From: Pempheris klunzingeri
Lineage: Eukaryota; Chordata; Actinopteri; Acropomatiformes; Pempheridae
Reading direction: 5' to 3'
Assembly (NCBI RefSeq): GCF_042242105.1
Contig: NC_092029.1
Span: forward strand, 22,142,885 to 22,206,884
DNA: 64,000 nt
Part shown: piece by piece, positions 60,643 through 64,000 of the stretch
How positions within the stretch are numbered: position 1 is the stretch's first letter
Layout: each line of letters begins with the position of its first letter
Notes under the pieces: generated by a model
Told to the model about the DNA's origin: nothing
Seen by the model: only the letters and a program-made list of their open reading frames with translations
Database searches by the model: none
Made by a program: the position numbers and the translations under genes

Positions 60643-61311
60643 CCTCCTAACTGGACCTTCATGCCTTTCAGGGTCCTGAAGGGCATGAAGGTCCCCCCTC
60701 ATCAGAAACAATCGGCACGACTCCCCATGTGCACATTTACACACAAGGCACCTTAACATGATGGCTTATTTGAATCTCCAGACACACAGACGGGATCAGT
60801 CAGCAGCAGAGTATTTATTAACCACAGACTATTACTTGGTAAACTCAGCGACACGATGGGGATGGTTAGCTCTGAACTGTAGGGAGGAGCTGTACAGACT
60901 GACGATGACTCTGACATGCTCATGCTCCTGTTGTTATGAGAGAACAGCAGATGTGAGCACTGAAGGAAAAACCCTGTGACTCCTCACAGCCTGGCGGGGG
61001 GGGGGGGGGTCTGGCTGTTCACCAGGGGCATCTCACAGTGGGTCAGGGCTTCATAGAAACATTTCAGTTGTATATTTGAAAGCCTTTATTCTTTAACTGA
61101 GATGCTGGTCAGTGTTTTCGAGGTATCGCACCACTGGCCAGGCTGACAGAAGAACTGGTGACCAGTCATGCAGGCACATCAGCAAGTAGAAGCAGCTTCT
61201 CGTTTTCTTGCCACTCTCTGCAGTGTGCTAAAATCATTTGTGCTTGTGTCTCCTCACTGTGTGTACACTTCCTTTTATTTCTAAAGCATTTATTTTATTT
61301 TATAAATCTGG

Positions 61312-61317
61312 AATAAA
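61312..61317 (+). terminator. candidate CGRRF1 polyadenylation signal
   Basis: A canonical AATAAA stands in an AT-rich stretch about 1.6 kb after the CGRRF1 stop codon, followed within 25 bp by a T-rich stretch (CCTTTTTGAG). Earlier or later signals are possible. Confidence 0.35.
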
Positions 61318-62501
61318 CCCTTTTTGAGTTCATCTTCATTTTGGACATTCCTCATTTCCTAAAAGATGCTGCGCAACATTTAATGAAAACATATGTTCTT
61401 TCCTGCCCCGTGAGCTTTCCTCTGATAGCTCCACCTCTGCTGAGGCCCTCATCAGCATGTTGGTGTCATAGATGTGTGCTGTGAACACTGCAGTCTGTCA
61501 GGATCCAGCAACAGCAGGCAGACAGGCTGGTGGTGGACCAGGAGACGTCCAACACCCTCTTACGAACGAAAAGCCTTTTCAAACTGCTCACCGACAGATA
61601 AAATGTGCCTCACCTCCACCGTGCTGCAGTCGTGTCTCAGATGGCCTTTTACCACGGGCCCTGAAAAAGTATTCACCAGTCTGGGTCATCTCTCAGGAGC
61701 TCTTCTCACGGGGTCAAAGTGAAAGCTGAGCCTTGTACATGGGACTGTTAGCTTACATTGCCTGTCAATCAAATCAAACCACATTATGGATACAGTCAAT
61801 ACTACTAAAACTAAAGGGGGGGGGGGGGGGGATTTAAATCTGGTCACTTTTCGCCCCCACCAGAAGAATAATTACCATTTGTTTCATCCGTTTTTTCCTG
61901 AATTCCTGTAGTGGTTATACCTTGTTGAAATGATCCATGTTTAGTAAAAAACCTCTTACCAATAGTCTTATTTTTACTGCAAAAGCAAACTTCGTTTTAT
62001 CAAAATCATCTTGACTCTAGATCAGCTTACTGTCTTTTTCCAGAGCTTTCAGCCTTTATCAAGGACAGAGTTGTAAACTGTCACTGAATTGGTTCAGTTG
62101 GAAGGCTGGAGGCTGTTGAGTCCTGGACAAAAGTGAGCAAGGCATCTTGTTCCTTTAGTTTACCACTTCAAAAGGTTCATGGTTCATCTGTTTTGGACGA
62201 GCCAGTCACGGCCATGCTCGCTCACTGAATGAATGGTCATGAACACGGAGCAGAGGATATAACGGTGTATTTCAGGACATGAAGGGTATAAGTGTTCTGT
62301 GGAATGCCAGAATGAACAAGTGGAAACAGGAGCTACTGGTACGGACTGAAGTCACTTTGTTGGCAACTGAGAGAGAAAAATACTTTTTCTGTTGCTTCCC
62401 ACAAACATACACAATTTGGGTTTCTGGCCCTGAAGTATACAACACAGCAAATCATCAAAATGCAATGAAAACTATGAGAAAAGGACGAGGACACAGAGGA
62501 T
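61318..62501. other. spacer between convergent CGRRF1 and PSMC6
   Basis: It should hold the PSMC6 3' UTR on its right side. A G run of about 16 lies at 61,815-61,830. No gene or repeat family is otherwise recognised. Confidence 0.4.
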
Positions 62502-63670
<1,169 letters not shown>

Positions 63671-64000
63671 CTGCAGGGAACAACACACACACACAACAGA
63701 GTGAGCACACACTCATCACTCAAGTTATTAGTGGAGTGGAGACTCCTTCTGTAGGGATGCCCCTGCTTGTGATAATAAGTTAACAAACCTTGTAAGTTAA
63801 TAAACTTTGTAACTGTATTTATCACTTCACTTTTTACCTTACTGTTTTTTCTGATTTAGCATCTTGGTTGTGTTAGTCTCTTTGAGAGAAATAATGATGA
63901 TTAATGGTTAATAACTATGCTTCCCTTTGGGAGAATCATGTCTTCAAAACAATTAACTTGTACAGAAAGCACCCAACATTCCATAAATATGTCCTGCTTC

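Overview
This window is vertebrate nuclear DNA, almost certainly from a ray-finned (teleost) fish. Coding sequence is split into short GT-AG exons, introns and spacers are full of CA/GT microsatellites, and most of the interspersed repeats are of types common in fish: L2/Rex1-like LINEs with GATT tails, Tc1-like transposons, a Rex6/Dong-like fragment and Ty3/Gypsy debris. No prokaryotic features, CRISPR arrays or recognisable tRNA/rRNA genes were seen. Exon models below were built by hand from splice sites and codon phase, using remembered protein families; no alignment was run.

Layout. 1-25,100: gene-poor, mostly repeats and unassigned sequence, with one weak minus-strand exon-like frame at about 800-880. 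25,123-33,180 (minus): a syntaxin-binding protein 6 (amisyn)-like gene, six coding exons plus a 5' UTR exon and a TATA box. 33,200-39,270: retroelement debris (Rex6/Dong-like, retroviral-type RNase H, L2-like) and unassigned sequence. 39,276-54,065 (minus): a complete DDHD1 gene in 13 coding exons, with nested LINEs, a Tc1 remnant and a 1.15-kb minisatellite in its introns. 54,899-59,714 (plus): a complete CGRRF1 gene, six coding exons ending in a RING finger, head-to-head with DDHD1 across 833 bp. 62,502-63,670 (minus): the last five coding exons of PSMC6, which continues past the right edge and converges on CGRRF1.

Biology. The four genes are ordinary single-copy eukaryotic genes: an exocytosis regulator, a phosphatidic-acid-preferring phospholipase A1, a membrane-anchored RING protein and a 26S proteasome ATPase. 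DDHD1, CGRRF1 and PSMC6 homologues all lie in human 14q22, so linkage is broadly conserved. DDHD1 and CGRRF1 probably share a CpG-rich bidirectional promoter; otherwise nothing suggests the genes work together.

I found no convincing new biological system. The observations most worth checking are the DDHD1 intron-1 minisatellite, which carries a splice-acceptor-like motif in most units and nested higher-order repeats; the glutamate-rich expansion beside the CGRRF1 RING; the 32-C run forming a CGRRF1 3' splice site; and the extra internal segments of the amisyn-like protein.
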